From Rothia sp. (in: high G+C Gram-positive bacteria) (GTDB taxonomy: Bacteria; Actinomycetota; Actinomycetes; Actinomycetales; Micrococcaceae): DNA of 64,000 nucleotides. Both the position numbers and the translations under genes were made by a program. The notes beneath the pieces were generated by a model. The model did no database searches. It saw only the letters and a program-made list of their open reading frames with translations, and had not been told where the DNA came from. Below, piece by piece: positions 1 to 8,189 of this stretch (the first letter of the stretch is position 1; the number at the start of each line of letters is the position of its first letter). The stretch covers positions 186,001 to 250,000 of the forward strand of contig NZ_JAUNVZ010000002.1 of NCBI RefSeq assembly GCF_030540545.1. The letters are read 5' to 3'.

Positions 1-892
1 GGTTGAACACTTCGGTGTGAACCTTTTTGCACTCGGTTCTTCCGCCCTACCTCCGCGCTCGCTGAGCGAAAACGAACGCCTTGAGGAACACAAACAACAG
101 CAACGACTCTACGAAGAGTACAGACACGAACTTGCACCCGAAGCGCATGCCTTGGGAATCACCCTAGACGCACCCTATCGTGCAGAAGATACCGATAGCT
201 GGGCCGAGAAACTGGAGTACCTGCTGGCACACCCCGTACCCTATGTATCCTTCACCTTTGGGCTACCCGCTGTAGAGGATATTCGGGCCCTGCACGAGCG
301 CGGAAGCCGCGTCATAGCAACTATTACCACCGTGGAAGAAGCACTCTTAGCACACAACGCCGGAGTGGATGCGCTCATTGCTCAAGGTCCCCGCGCAGGC
401 GGCCACAGCGCCACCTATAATTCCCTGCGCGAGATTGAAGACAAAGACACCCTCCAGTTGCTCAGCGAGATACTCGCCGCTGTAGACATCCCGGTCATTG
501 CAGCCGGAGGCATTGACTCCCCGCAAACAGTCCGCGAGCACATAGATGCCGGTGCCGAAGCCGTAGCCATCGGCACCCTGCTGCTGACCAGTGATGAAGC
601 GGGCACCTCGGGCGCCTACCGCCAGATTTTTAGCCGCGATTGGGACTCCACCGTGATGACTCGCGCCTTCACCGGACGCTACGCGCGAGCACTCAAAAAC
701 AGCTTTGTGAGTACATACTCCGGGCATGACGGATACCCCGCCCTGCACTATCTGACCAAGCCCCTACGCGCCGCGGCAACACGTGCGCAGGACTGGGAAC
801 GCATGCACCTGTGGGCTGGAACCGGCTGGAAAAATGCGCCGTATACCTCTGCCGAAGAGACTATAGCCTGGCTAGCAAACGACCTCGGATAG
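1..892 (+). CDS. Nitronate monooxygenase (2-nitropropane dioxygenase family), 5' end missing
   Basis: FMN-dependent TIM-barrel enzyme that oxidises nitronates. The reading frame is open from base 2 with no stop, so the gene enters from outside the window and its N-terminus is missing. The first visible residues, FGVNLF, match the early barrel strand of this family. Further on are RAGGHSA, with the family's conserved catalytic His, and IPVIAAGGI followed by AVAIGT, the FMN-phosphate-binding strands. About 296 codons remain of a usual 330-370. A GTG at 17 would only be an internal codon. Family assignment is firm; the physiological substrate is not knowable from sequence. Confidence 0.88.
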   Translation, partial: VEHFGVNLFALGSSALPPRSLSENERLEEHKQQQRLYEEYRHELAPEAHALGITLDAPYRAEDTDSWAEKLEYLLAHPVPYVSFTFGLPAVEDIRALHERGSRVIATITTVEEALLAHNAGVDALIAQGPRAGGHSATYNSLREIEDKDTLQLLSEILAAVDIPVIAAGGIDSPQTVREHIDAGAEAVAIGTLLLTSDEAGTSGAYRQIFSRDWDSTVMTRAFTGRYARALKNSFVSTYSGHDGYPALHYLTKPLRAAATRAQDWERMHLWAGTGWKNAPYTSAEETIAWLANDLG

Positions 893-926
893 GAGGCAAA
901 AGGGCAGAAAGCAGCGGCGCGTACCC

Positions 927-956
927 TTGAACCGGGTGCGTGCCGCTTGATAGGGT
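927..956 (+). promoter_or_regulatory. Promoter of the RpiB-like gene, leaderless type
   Basis: TTGAAC at 927-932 and TAGGGT at 951-956 are separated by 18 nt. The ATG at 963 lies six nt after the -10 box, leaving no room for a ribosome binding site, so the transcript probably begins at or next to the start codon. Confidence 0.65.
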
Positions 957-962
957 AGAGAC

Positions 963-1412
963 ATGAAAATTGTTATTGGAGCACCCAACAATGGCGTGGT
1001 ACTCAAAGACGCCATTAAAACCTACCTGCAGGCAGATTCCCGCGTGAGCGAAGTAATCGACCTGAGCGAAGACACCAAAACCTACCCGGCTGTCTCCCTG
1101 GAAGCTGCCCGCATGATTGCCGACGGCAGCGCAGAACGCGGCATCCTGATATGCGGCACCGGCATTGGCACCGCGATTGTCGCCTCCAAGGTGCGCGGGG
1201 TTCGTGCAGCCACCGCCCACGATCTTTTTAGTGTGCGCGGTGCCGTGGAGAATTACAATGCGCAGATTCTGTGCATGGGGCAGGCTGTGATTGCACCCCC
1301 GGCTGCTATTGCACTGATTGATCAGTGGTTGGATGCGCGCCACGACCCGGCGAGCGCTTACGGTCAAAAGGTTCTGGAGATTGACGCCTACGAGGCTGAA
1401 CACCTCTCCTAG
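963..1412 (+). CDS. RpiB/LacA/LacB-family sugar-phosphate isomerase
   Basis: A 149-residue protein of the RpiB/LacAB fold, which interconverts aldose and ketose phosphates such as ribose-5-P and ribulose-5-P. The core motif ILICGTGIG (residues 61-69) carries Cys64, the expected catalytic base, and is followed by HD at 86-87. The N-terminal loop is unusual: classical RpiB has a DHxG motif after the first strand, whereas here it reads IGAPNNG. That suggests a paralogue with a different sugar preference, for example a tetrose phosphate. It stands alone between its own promoter and a convergent terminator. The family is certain; calling it rpiB would be over-reach. Confidence 0.8.
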   Translation: MKIVIGAPNNGVVLKDAIKTYLQADSRVSEVIDLSEDTKTYPAVSLEAARMIADGSAERGILICGTGIGTAIVASKVRGVRAATAHDLFSVRGAVENYNAQILCMGQAVIAPPAAIALIDQWLDARHDPASAYGQKVLEIDAYEAEHLS

Positions 1413-1430
1413 ATAGCCCCGGTAAAAGGT

Positions 1431-1461
1431 AAAGCCCCGGACTCTAATAGTCCGGGGCTTT
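1431..1461. terminator. Bidirectional terminator
   Basis: A perfect 13-bp inverted repeat (1431-1443 with 1449-1461) with a 5-nt loop. The stem begins AAA and ends TTT, so it serves both converging genes. Confidence 0.85.
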
Positions 1462-1481
1462 GAAGTATATGTCAGTGGGTA

Positions 1482-2045
1482 TTATGCACCGTGATGGCGC
1501 GGAACGAAGTCCACAAAAGACTGGATAAAGGAATCCAAACGCTTAGCCACCGAGGGGGAGCTCAGCTGCCCATCCTCATCAAAAGCACGGAAAATCTGCG
1601 AGAGGGGAGTCTGTAACGGCAGTACGGGCGCACCAAAAGCGGTGCACATATTGCGCAGGTGATCGCCCACGCGCTGACCGCCCGCCATCGCCGCGCCCAG
1701 GGTAATAATGCCGGTGGGCTTACCCTCCCAGAGGTTCGTCCCAGCGGGGCGAGTGCACACGTCAATCGCATTCTTGAGCACCGCGGGGATACCCGCATTG
1801 TGCTCGGGGGTGACGTAAATAATCGCGTCACTCTTAGCTACGTTGTCACGCAGGCGAGTGTAGGCCTCGGGCTGCGGGTCCAGCTGATCCAGATCACGGT
1901 TATATAGCGGCAGATCCGAGATATCGAGAACCTGCAGTTCATAGGGTGCAGGGATATTGGCGATCAGGTAATCGGCAATCTTGCGGGAGTATGCACTGGT
2001 GCTATAGCTGCCGAGTAGAATGGACACGCGAATAGACTCTGACAT
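1482..2045 (-). CDS. NADPH-dependent FMN reductase family protein
   Basis: A 187-residue flavodoxin-like reductase. The N-terminal strand is followed by GSYSTSAYSRK, the FMN-phosphate loop of the NADPH_FMN_red family, and TPEHNAGIPAVLKNAID corresponds to the conserved TPEYN...KNAID motif. Such proteins reduce free flavins, quinones, azo compounds or chromate; the natural substrate is unknown. An AAGGA ribosome site precedes the ATG at 2045. It converges with the RpiB-like gene and shares its terminator. Confidence 0.85.
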   Translation of the reverse strand: MSESIRVSILLGSYSTSAYSRKIADYLIANIPAPYELQVLDISDLPLYNRDLDQLDPQPEAYTRLRDNVAKSDAIIYVTPEHNAGIPAVLKNAIDVCTRPAGTNLWEGKPTGIITLGAAMAGGQRVGDHLRNMCTAFGAPVLPLQTPLSQIFRAFDEDGQLSSPSVAKRLDSFIQSFVDFVPRHHGA

Positions 2046-2140
2046 GGGAATCCTTGTAATAGGGGAGATAACTTAGGTCTATCTTAGTCGCGCCTCGAAT
2101 CGCGGTCAATACACTAGCTACCCGCCAAAGGGTATAGAAA

Positions 2141-2176
2141 AACGGGCTGAATGGATTCAATCCCATTCAGCCCGTT
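2141..2176 (-). terminator. Terminator downstream of doxX-like gene
   Basis: A 14-bp inverted repeat (2141-2154 with 2163-2176) followed on the minus strand by a T-run, as expected for an intrinsic terminator of the DoxX gene. Confidence 0.8.
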
Positions 2177-2196
2177 GTGCTCTAGAGAGCTAAAGA

Positions 2197-2637
2197 CTAA
2201 GCAGCCAGGCGCTTGCGCACGAAGAAGCGGTCAATGGAGTGCTTGCCCGCACCGGTGAAGATGAATAGAGCGGCACCGGCAGCCAGAACCAGCACGTACT
2301 CGTAACCACCGTTAGAAGCGGAGAAGCCCTGAGGCAGGTGAACCATGATCATAGCGCCAGTCATTGCGCCAGCCTGCAGCGCTGCAACAATGCGGGTAGC
2401 CAGACCCAGAATCAGCAGGATACCGCCGAAGAGCTCAACGCTTGCCACCACAGCAGCCGACATTGCCGGAGCCGGAACACCCATCTGCTCAAAAGATGCA
2501 GCGGTGCCTGCCAGAGTCCATTCAAAGAACTTCTGGGAGCCGTGGTTAATGAAAACAATACCCAGCACCACGCGGAAAAGCAGCAGGCCGAAAGAAGTGA
2601 AGGTCGAAGAGTTAGCGGTCTTAATCAATTTATCCAT
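2197..2637 (-). CDS. DoxX family membrane protein
   Basis: A 146-residue protein with four predicted membrane helices. The first, beginning near residue 16, contains LLLFRVVLGIVFINHGSQK, a hallmark of the DoxX family. DoxX proteins act in the cytoplasmic membrane; actinobacterial members have been linked to oxidative-stress complexes, but no partner genes are adjacent here. On the minus strand a promoter TTGCAG-N17-TAGGGT (2674-2646) ends eight nt before the ATG, so the mRNA is probably leaderless or nearly so. Confidence 0.82.
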   Translation of the reverse strand: MDKLIKTANSSTFTSFGLLLFRVVLGIVFINHGSQKFFEWTLAGTAASFEQMGVPAPAMSAAVVASVELFGGILLILGLATRIVAALQAGAMTGAMIMVHLPQGFSASNGGYEYVLVLAAGAALFIFTGAGKHSIDRFFVRKRLAA

Positions 2638-2645
2638 GGGTCACA

Positions 2646-2674
2646 ACCCTACGCGAGAAAACTTTACACTGCAA
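2646..2674 (-). promoter_or_regulatory. Promoter of the DoxX gene
   Basis: Minus-strand TTGCAG (2674-2669), a 17-nt spacer and TAGGGT (2651-2646). The start codon at 2637 follows after eight nt without a Shine-Dalgarno sequence. Confidence 0.6.
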
Positions 2675-3194
2675 GTTTTTTGTGAATAAAGGGATGTGAA
2701 TCACGTTTTTGCAGTTGTGCTATTAGGCGCTGCCAAGCTAGCTTTCGGTGCGGTATCTCGGGCTTGTTAAGGCGATGGATAAGGTGGAAATGTATATTAC
2801 GTAATATTCCGGCATATTGGTGCATAATCTTGCAAAAATTGCTAGGGTTTAAATAACACAACATAGTGATACGTCTTGCATCAACATAGACAAGGGAAAC
2901 GCAATCTACAGCGTGGAACACCCACCGGACGGGTGCGTAGAGCACGTTTCAAAGGGACCCGGGTACAAGCACATCACACCCGAAAATTAGATACCCCGCA
3001 CGGCGCAACACGCCCGCATCCCCCAGTCGACGCCCGCATCCGCACGGATATACCTCGCAGAGATACACCCTCAAGATACAGGCGCAAATCACCGACACCT
3101 AAAGGACCAGGCGCACGCCCCCACACGCCCACCTTGCGCATGGAAAGAACCACACGCCCGCGGGGAACCCACTCGATAGCGAAGGTGTTAAGAG
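2675..3194. other. Intergenic region upstream of the repeat protein gene
   Basis: About 520 bases without a convincing gene. The left part (to about 2860) is AT-rich; the right part is C-rich on the plus strand with two copies of ACGCCCGCATCC near 3010-3042. Short open frames exist on both strands but lack ribosome sites and recognisable products. A weak promoter-like TTGCAA at 2830 followed by AT-rich DNA could serve the gene at 3195. No structured RNA was recognised. Confidence 0.4.
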
Positions 3195-4646
3195 ATGGTC
3201 CACGTCCCCTACGATTACATTAACGTGCTGGAACCCGTAGCCACCCAGCGCGAAAACGCAGTCGACGAGCTGCTGCACCGCCTGGAAAGATATACAAGCG
3301 ACGAATTCACCGCCGCCCAAGCCCAGGAATACCTCAAGCTGATCATCGACATCTACGAAGCCGGCGCCGAACCCCTCGCCGAATGGTACAGCGCCGCCCA
3401 CTTTGTACACGGCAGAAGCCTAAGCCAGCTGGGACGAGAACTGGGATCCAGCTACGAAACTACCCGAAACTACATCGCCCGCTCCCACCCGAATGTGAAT
3501 ATCACCCGCATTCGCGCAGCCCGCCACGCCATCGCTGCAGAAGAAAACCAGCTGCTCGAACGTGCCGTGCTCAACTGGTCCTACCACAACCCCGGGCGCC
3601 CCGGCGAAGAAGCCGAGCGTATCTTCGGCATCGATAAACAGCGCATGCTGCACCTACTGGATAACCGCGCCAAAATGCACTACAGCTTAGCACGCCACAA
3701 CCCGCAAAATATGCAGCGCTGGAGCGATAAAGAAATCATGAGCATGCTCTGCTCCTGGTGGTCTCAAGAAGAAATACACTCCGGCTCCTCCTTTAGCCGC
3801 TGGAGCGCAGAACGAGGCGGCCCCACCGCCCAAACCGTCGCCCTGCGCTTCGGTAAATGGTCGGCAGCTCTGGAAAAAGCCGGTCTGACCAATGGCTCCA
3901 GCAGCTACCGCTACTACCCGCGCTACCGCGAAGAAGATCTGTGGGCAGCACTCATTGAGTACTTGCGCAGCACCCAGCTGAGCTATAGCTACAAGGGATT
4001 CGCCCGCTATTGCAGCCAGCACGCCGGAATGCCCTCCGCTGCCTCGCTGCGCCGCCGGGTCGGCATGAGCTGGAGTGCCCTACTGGAAGACGCCAAGAGC
4101 ATTATCGCCGGAACCTACACCGGGCGTGAACCCGAATGGGTAGCAGACGTGATGCGACCGCGCGTGTGGGAGCTCATCAACCCCACCAAAGCAAAGCCCT
4201 CCCAACGCGACCACGAAACCACCGCCTACGCGGCACTGAGCCACTACCTGGAAGATACCGGGGCACGTAAAATCGTTGCCGCCGCCTACGACCGCTGGTC
4301 CAGGATGCACGGAGAGCCGCGCGCCACCACCCTAACCCACACCACGGGTAAGAAATGGAGCGAACTGGTCGCCGCCGCAGGAGCCACCACCGGCACCCGC
4401 GGAGGCGAAGGCATTAGCCACGAAAAGATCCTAGAAGATTTGGTAGCCTACGCCGCCATCGCCCAGCGCTGGAAGTCTGAAGAATATCGCCGTTGGGCAC
4501 GCGAAGAAGGACGAACCTCCCTAACCACCGTGCTGGAGCGCTGCGGCGGTTGGCAAAAGGCTCTGCTGATGCTCGCTCAGCATAAGGGACTGATCGACCC
4601 GCGCCCGGTGTACGATAAGACTCCCGAGCAATCCAAGACTGCATAG
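3195..4646 (+). CDS. Putative DNA-binding protein with HTH and four HNH-associated-type repeats
   Basis: A 483-residue soluble protein. Residues 74-95 (SLSQLGRELGSSYETTRNYI) read as a helix-turn-helix, and 116-157 as a second small helical domain. Four repeats of about 55 residues follow at roughly 175-231, 245-301, 340-396 and 407-461. Each has helix-helix-W/Y-x6-G-x-P/T-x5-L-x6-G-x-W/S-x4-A/L. This is the pattern of the short 'homing endonuclease associated' DNA-binding repeats found in tandem in actinobacterial proteins. No nuclease motif is visible, so a sequence-specific DNA binder or regulator is inferred. It is monocistronic. The repeat assignment is by eye; function is unknown. Confidence 0.6.
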   Translation: MVHVPYDYINVLEPVATQRENAVDELLHRLERYTSDEFTAAQAQEYLKLIIDIYEAGAEPLAEWYSAAHFVHGRSLSQLGRELGSSYETTRNYIARSHPNVNITRIRAARHAIAAEENQLLERAVLNWSYHNPGRPGEEAERIFGIDKQRMLHLLDNRAKMHYSLARHNPQNMQRWSDKEIMSMLCSWWSQEEIHSGSSFSRWSAERGGPTAQTVALRFGKWSAALEKAGLTNGSSSYRYYPRYREEDLWAALIEYLRSTQLSYSYKGFARYCSQHAGMPSAASLRRRVGMSWSALLEDAKSIIAGTYTGREPEWVADVMRPRVWELINPTKAKPSQRDHETTAYAALSHYLEDTGARKIVAAAYDRWSRMHGEPRATTLTHTTGKKWSELVAAAGATTGTRGGEGISHEKILEDLVAYAAIAQRWKSEEYRRWAREEGRTSLTTVLERCGGWQKALLMLAQHKGLIDPRPVYDKTPEQSKTA

Positions 4647-4862
4647 GGTATCGGGCCGAGGGGAGTGCCGAGTGTCGTATTCTGGCTGTGCAGTTTGAGC
4701 TGCACTGTTTGAACTATGTTCTTTGAACGATGAACACAATATGGAATTTTCTCTCAAATATTTAGAAACCCGCCCCGTGTAGGGTACGCTAATGTATACA
4801 GGAATACGCATCCGGCGTGCTCCAATGCGGCGACTACGCCGCCAACCGAAAGGAATCACCCT

Positions 4863-4931
4863 ATGAAGAAGCTTCTGGTTATCGCAGCTATCGTTGCCGC
4901 TGTTGTTGTAGTGCGCAAGAAGCTGGCATAA
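4863..4931 (+). CDS. 22-residue hydrophobic peptide, possible small membrane protein
   Basis: MKKLLVIAAIV, then a run of Val/Ala, and RKKLA at the C-terminus: a single membrane-spanning helix with lysines at both ends. A good ribosome site, GAAAGGA, lies about eight nt before the ATG, and an intrinsic terminator begins 16 nt after the stop, so the frame is bounded like a real gene. The N-terminus resembles that of the short DLW-39 family of actinobacteria, but the rest of that family is missing. Function unknown. Confidence 0.6.
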   Translation: MKKLLVIAAIVAAVVVVRKKLA

Positions 4932-4946
4932 GACCCTTTTAGCCTG

Positions 4947-4988
4947 AACCCCGGAGCGTATCCCCACGACGAGGAAACGCCCGGGGTT
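4947..4988 (+). terminator. Terminator of the 22-residue gene
   Basis: AACCCCGG at 4947-4954 pairs with CCGGGGTT at 4981-4988, with GCGT/ACGC pairing inside, followed by TT. Confidence 0.75.
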
Positions 4989-5068
4989 TTGTGCACCCTC
5001 CTAGCCCGCGCCCAGCGCAGTGCATTCCAATCAACGTCCCCAAGTAGAAGAAGCACGCACCCGGGCTA

Positions 5069-5074
5069 TACACT
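5069..5074 (+). promoter_or_regulatory. -10 box TACACT, leaderless start at 5081
   Basis: TACACT ends six nt before the ATG at 5081 and no ribosome site is present between them. Confidence 0.55.
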
Positions 5075-5080
5075 ACAGAT

Positions 5081-6160
5081 ATGAGCACAGAAAAACACAC
5101 AGACACCGGCCGGCAACCCACCTGGCTAGACCGTATCCGTGCTCTACGCATGCCCAGCAGCGCCCTCGTCAAAGAAAGTGCCGCCAACGCCCGCGATATT
5201 GTGCGTGCAGAAGCCAAAGAAGCCGTCAAAGACACCGCACGCAACGCACGCTCCACCGCCGCCGCGCTGGCGCATCCGGCGCAAACCAGGGATAGACTCT
5301 ACACCGAATACCTCGCCGGGCAGCTACTGATCGACAGAGACGATACCAGCTATAACCCCACCGTGCGAGGCGAACTCAAACGTCTGCTCTCCCGACCCCT
5401 GCCGGTAGAAACCCAAACCCTGATCTGTAACGCCATTTTGGCGTTTTTATGGTGGGCGATTCTGCCCGCCGATTGGCGCACCTGGTTCTTCGGCAACCTC
5501 TACGGCCCGGCAGGATTCGCCATGGTCGTGGTTGGATATATGGTCGCCGATGTTACCTCCACCAATATCTTTGGTCACGACCCCTCTCAGGCGCTCAAAG
5601 CACTCAAGAGCCCCAACCGCAACGCCATTCGCCGCTTTATCTACGTCAAAGCTGCCGCCATCGGAATCCTCACTGGACTAACCGGCTGCGCCGTGGCACT
5701 CGTGCTGAACCTGCTCGGGCACGGCGATCTGAGGCATAGCGCCATGACCTTCACCGCGTTCTTTGTCATCCCGGCGATTACCCTATCCCTGGGCTCCATT
5801 ATCGGCATTCTCTTTCCCTACCAGCTGCGAGGCGCCGCCTGGCGTTGGGAACGCCGCCATAAAGTCCGTATGAATGTGCGCTGGGCTGTGCTCTGCTTTG
5901 GCCCCGGGCTGGTGCTGGTCTCCGTGCTGCTGGCACTCATGTACCCCGCCCTTGCCATTAGCGACTGGATACTGCCACCTGTCGCTGCTGCTGAGGGCAA
6001 CAAACCCAGCCACAGCCCCTACCGCCCTCTGGTCTTTGCCCTGACCATGTGGGTCTACGGTGCACTGAGCCTGAAGATCTTTACACGCATTACCGCACGC
6101 ATAGCCGAGGCACGCCGCGCCTACCTGATTCAATACCTCACGGATGAGGAAACCGGGTAG
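5081..6160 (+). CDS. Conserved multi-pass membrane protein, unknown function
   Basis: A 359-residue protein. Residues 1-80 are hydrophilic and Ala/Lys/Glu-rich, probably a cytoplasmic helical segment. About six membrane helices follow from residue 115 (ICNAILAFLWWAIL) to 340, separated by short basic loops such as RRFIYVK and WRWERRHKVR. No catalytic or transport motif was recognised. The ATG at 5081 is supported by a -10 box six nt upstream. The gene ends 77 nt before tpx, which has its own promoter. Unknown function; confidence is in the gene, not a role. Confidence 0.75.
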   Translation: MSTEKHTDTGRQPTWLDRIRALRMPSSALVKESAANARDIVRAEAKEAVKDTARNARSTAAALAHPAQTRDRLYTEYLAGQLLIDRDDTSYNPTVRGELKRLLSRPLPVETQTLICNAILAFLWWAILPADWRTWFFGNLYGPAGFAMVVVGYMVADVTSTNIFGHDPSQALKALKSPNRNAIRRFIYVKAAAIGILTGLTGCAVALVLNLLGHGDLRHSAMTFTAFFVIPAITLSLGSIIGILFPYQLRGAAWRWERRHKVRMNVRWAVLCFGPGLVLVSVLLALMYPALAISDWILPPVAAAEGNKPSHSPYRPLVFALTMWVYGALSLKIFTRITARIAEARRAYLIQYLTDEETG

Positions 6161-6201
6161 ATTCACCCAACGCGTATATGACGCGCCGAATCGCCAATAT
6201 C

Positions 6202-6231
6202 TTGCAAAGAAAGATAGCGTGCGCGCACAAT
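6202..6231 (+). promoter_or_regulatory. Promoter of tpx
   Basis: TTGCAA at 6202-6207, 18-nt spacer, CACAAT at 6226-6231. The ATG at 6238 is six nt further on, again without a Shine-Dalgarno site. This decides the start against an in-frame codon at 6178. Confidence 0.6.
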
Positions 6232-6237
6232 AGAAGC

Positions 6238-6738
6238 ATGGCTGAAATTACTTTCCACAACGAAACCACCGTCCACACCAACGGCGAACTGCCCGCAGTG
6301 GGCGCATCCGCACCCGCATTTGAGGTACTGGGCTCTGATTTGGCACCCATTAGCCTCTCCGATTTCGCGGGTAAGAACCTGATTCTGAACATCTTCCCCT
6401 CCATCGACACCGGCGTATGCGCAACCAGCGTGCGCACCTTCAACAAGGAGGCAGCCGCCCTGGAGAACACCGTCGTGCTGTGCGTTTCCAACGACCTGCC
6501 CTTCGCCCTGAGCCGCTTCTGCGGTGCCGAGGGCATTGAGAATGTCGTGACCTCCTCCGCATTCCGCTCCTCCTTCGGTGCAGACTACGGCGTGCTCATG
6601 GAAGACGGCCCGCTGGCAGCACTGCTGGCGCGCGCCGTGGTGGTTATTAACCCCGCCGGTGAGGTAGTACATGCAGAGCTGGTCTCCGAGCTGACCAACG
6701 AGCCGAACTACGAAGCAGCAAAGGCAGCAATCGCCTAA
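6238..6738 (+). CDS. tpx: Thiol peroxidase (atypical 2-Cys peroxiredoxin)
   Basis: Reduces hydrogen and alkyl hydroperoxides in the cytoplasm using thioredoxin as electron donor. The 166-residue length is standard. SIDTGVCATS carries the peroxidatic Cys61, and SRFCG the resolving Cys95, the spacing expected for Tpx. The N-terminal pattern (residues 3-14 then VGASAPAFEV) is also typical. An upstream in-frame codon at 6178 would add 20 residues with no homology and would place the promoter inside the gene, so 6238 is preferred. Confidence 0.93.
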   Translation: MAEITFHNETTVHTNGELPAVGASAPAFEVLGSDLAPISLSDFAGKNLILNIFPSIDTGVCATSVRTFNKEAAALENTVVLCVSNDLPFALSRFCGAEGIENVVTSSAFRSSFGADYGVLMEDGPLAALLARAVVVINPAGEVVHAELVSELTNEPNYEAAKAAIA

Positions 6739-6756
6739 GCATTCCTTATAACCTGC

Positions 6757-6794
6757 AAAAGTGGGGCTCCCAATCTACAGGGAGCCCCACTTTT
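6757..6794. terminator. Bidirectional terminator between tpx and azlD
   Basis: A perfect 15-bp inverted repeat (6757-6771 with 6780-6794), A-rich on the left and T-rich on the right. Confidence 0.88.
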
Positions 6795-6819
6795 TCTATA
6801 AGATAACGAGAAAAACCGG

Positions 6820-7158
6820 CTAAAATACCAGGTTAGCCAGCAGCACACACACCGCGGTACCGGCAACCATACTATAAATAATATTCTTACGCCACAGGTG
6901 CACCGCAACCGTCGCCACAGCACCGGCGGCCTGCGGAACCCACGCGCCGGGCGCATCAAAATGCATATGGCTGAGCGCGTAAATAGCCAACAAACCCACC
7001 GCGCCCAAGGGCAGCCACTGGCTGAGCGCTTCCATTAGGGTGGATCCGGCCAGCGCCTTCTTCACCCCAAAAGGTACCAGGCGCAGCGTGAAGGTAATGG
7101 CTGCCGCAATCAGCACAGCCGCAATAATATAGCCGGTGTCCAAAGAACCATTAATCAT
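6820..7158 (-). CDS. azlD: AzlD family branched-chain amino acid export subunit
   Basis: A 112-residue protein with three or four membrane helices, ITFTLRLVPF and a LWRKN loop typical of the small subunit of the AzlCD exporter. The ATG at 7158 overlaps the end of azlC and is preceded by a strong AGGAGG site, which chooses it over the upstream in-frame codon at 7179. With AzlC it is expected to export leucine, isoleucine and valine or their analogues. Confidence 0.85.
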   Translation of the reverse strand: MINGSLDTGYIIAAVLIAAAITFTLRLVPFGVKKALAGSTLMEALSQWLPLGAVGLLAIYALSHMHFDAPGAWVPQAAGAVATVAVHLWRKNIIYSMVAGTAVCVLLANLVF

Positions 7159-7960
7159 TAATCTGCGCCTCCTGATCAATCACATGGGTGGCGGGCAGAG
7201 TGCCGCGAGAACGCGCTACCACATAGCGTGCCAACAGCAGCACCGTGTACAGGCACATCGACACCAGCAGCATCGACCCCGGTACCAGCAGCAGAGCCAG
7301 AGCCGCCGAACCCAACGCGAACGCTGCCAAGAGTTTATCGGGGTTCGCGCGGAAGGTATCCACCGCCATCACCAAAAACAATGCAGTCATCACAAAATCC
7401 AGGCCCTTGAGCGAACTCAAGAAACTGGACCCCACTAGGTAGCCGGTCACCGCTGAAAGAATCCAGCCGCCGTACAAAATAGCGTGAATCCACAAGATAC
7501 GCCACATGCCCAGACGGTGGCGGTCCGGGCCGCTATTGAGCACATACGCCTCATCGCAGAGTGTGTAAATAGCGAAGAATTTCGACAGCGGTCCACGCAC
7601 ACGCTCTAGCGGGTAGGAGATACCGTAGAGCAGATGGCGGGCATTGACCAGCAGCGTGGTCAGGGCAATGGACCCTAAAGGTGCGCCGACCGTGAGCATG
7701 GAGGCAATCAAAAACTCCACCGAGCCGGCAAAAACAATACCGGTGAGCATAGGCACCACCCACAGTGGCAGGTGGTAAGAATTGACCAGTACACCGAAAC
7801 CCACACCGAGCACCGCCATGCCGCCAAAGACCGGGCCGGCAACTTTAAAGGCTTCTTTGAGCCCGTTGAAGGGAGTGTCGGTAGGTTTGGTGACGGGCGC
7901 GCTGGGTTGTTCCTGGGCTTGGATGGGCTGAATGGATAAAGATGAAGTATCGGGGTTCAT
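7151..7960 (-). CDS. azlC: AzlC family branched-chain amino acid permease subunit
   Basis: A 269-residue membrane protein. A hydrophilic N-terminus of about 35 residues precedes the AzlC domain, which contains GVGFGVLV, FAGSVEFL and the conserved NARHLLYG loop with SYPLERV after it. AzlC forms the large subunit of a branched-chain amino acid exporter with AzlD. The two genes overlap (stop within GATTAATG), so they are translationally coupled. GCGAAAG precedes the ATG. Confidence 0.88.
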   Translation of the reverse strand: MNPDTSSLSIQPIQAQEQPSAPVTKPTDTPFNGLKEAFKVAGPVFGGMAVLGVGFGVLVNSYHLPLWVVPMLTGIVFAGSVEFLIASMLTVGAPLGSIALTTLLVNARHLLYGISYPLERVRGPLSKFFAIYTLCDEAYVLNSGPDRHRLGMWRILWIHAILYGGWILSAVTGYLVGSSFLSSLKGLDFVMTALFLVMAVDTFRANPDKLLAAFALGSAALALLLVPGSMLLVSMCLYTVLLLARYVVARSRGTLPATHVIDQEAQIND

Positions 7961-8073
7961 AAGCTTTCGCTAGGTTTTATGCTCTGCGTGTGTACCGTTT
8001 TATTGTACGTGCTGGCCGCCCGCGCACCTAGGGGCTCTGCCCGGCTGCTCATCCACCGGCCGCACGGCCACAC

Positions 8074-8122
8074 GGGGGGGAGCTGAGAACAAAGCCATCG
8101 GGAATAAAGCCGTTGGGAATAA
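8074..8122 (+). repeat. G7 run and two imperfect 17-bp repeats upstream of osmC-like gene
   Basis: A run of seven G (8074-8080) is followed by two overlapping copies of AAAGCCRTYGGGAATAA at 8091-8107 and 8106-8122. They lie about 20 nt upstream of a TATAGT -10 candidate (8140-8145). They could be an operator, but this is inference. Confidence 0.35.
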
Positions 8123-8189
8123 TGCACGGTACAGCCGGTTATAGTAGGCAGAGAAAGAAAAAGCTTTAAGAGAGCGAAATGGAGAGAGT

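Noticed and set aside
2664..2945. Possible 93-residue gene on the minus strand upstream of doxX
   Set aside because: It covers the doxX promoter, lacks a ribosome site and has no recognisable product.
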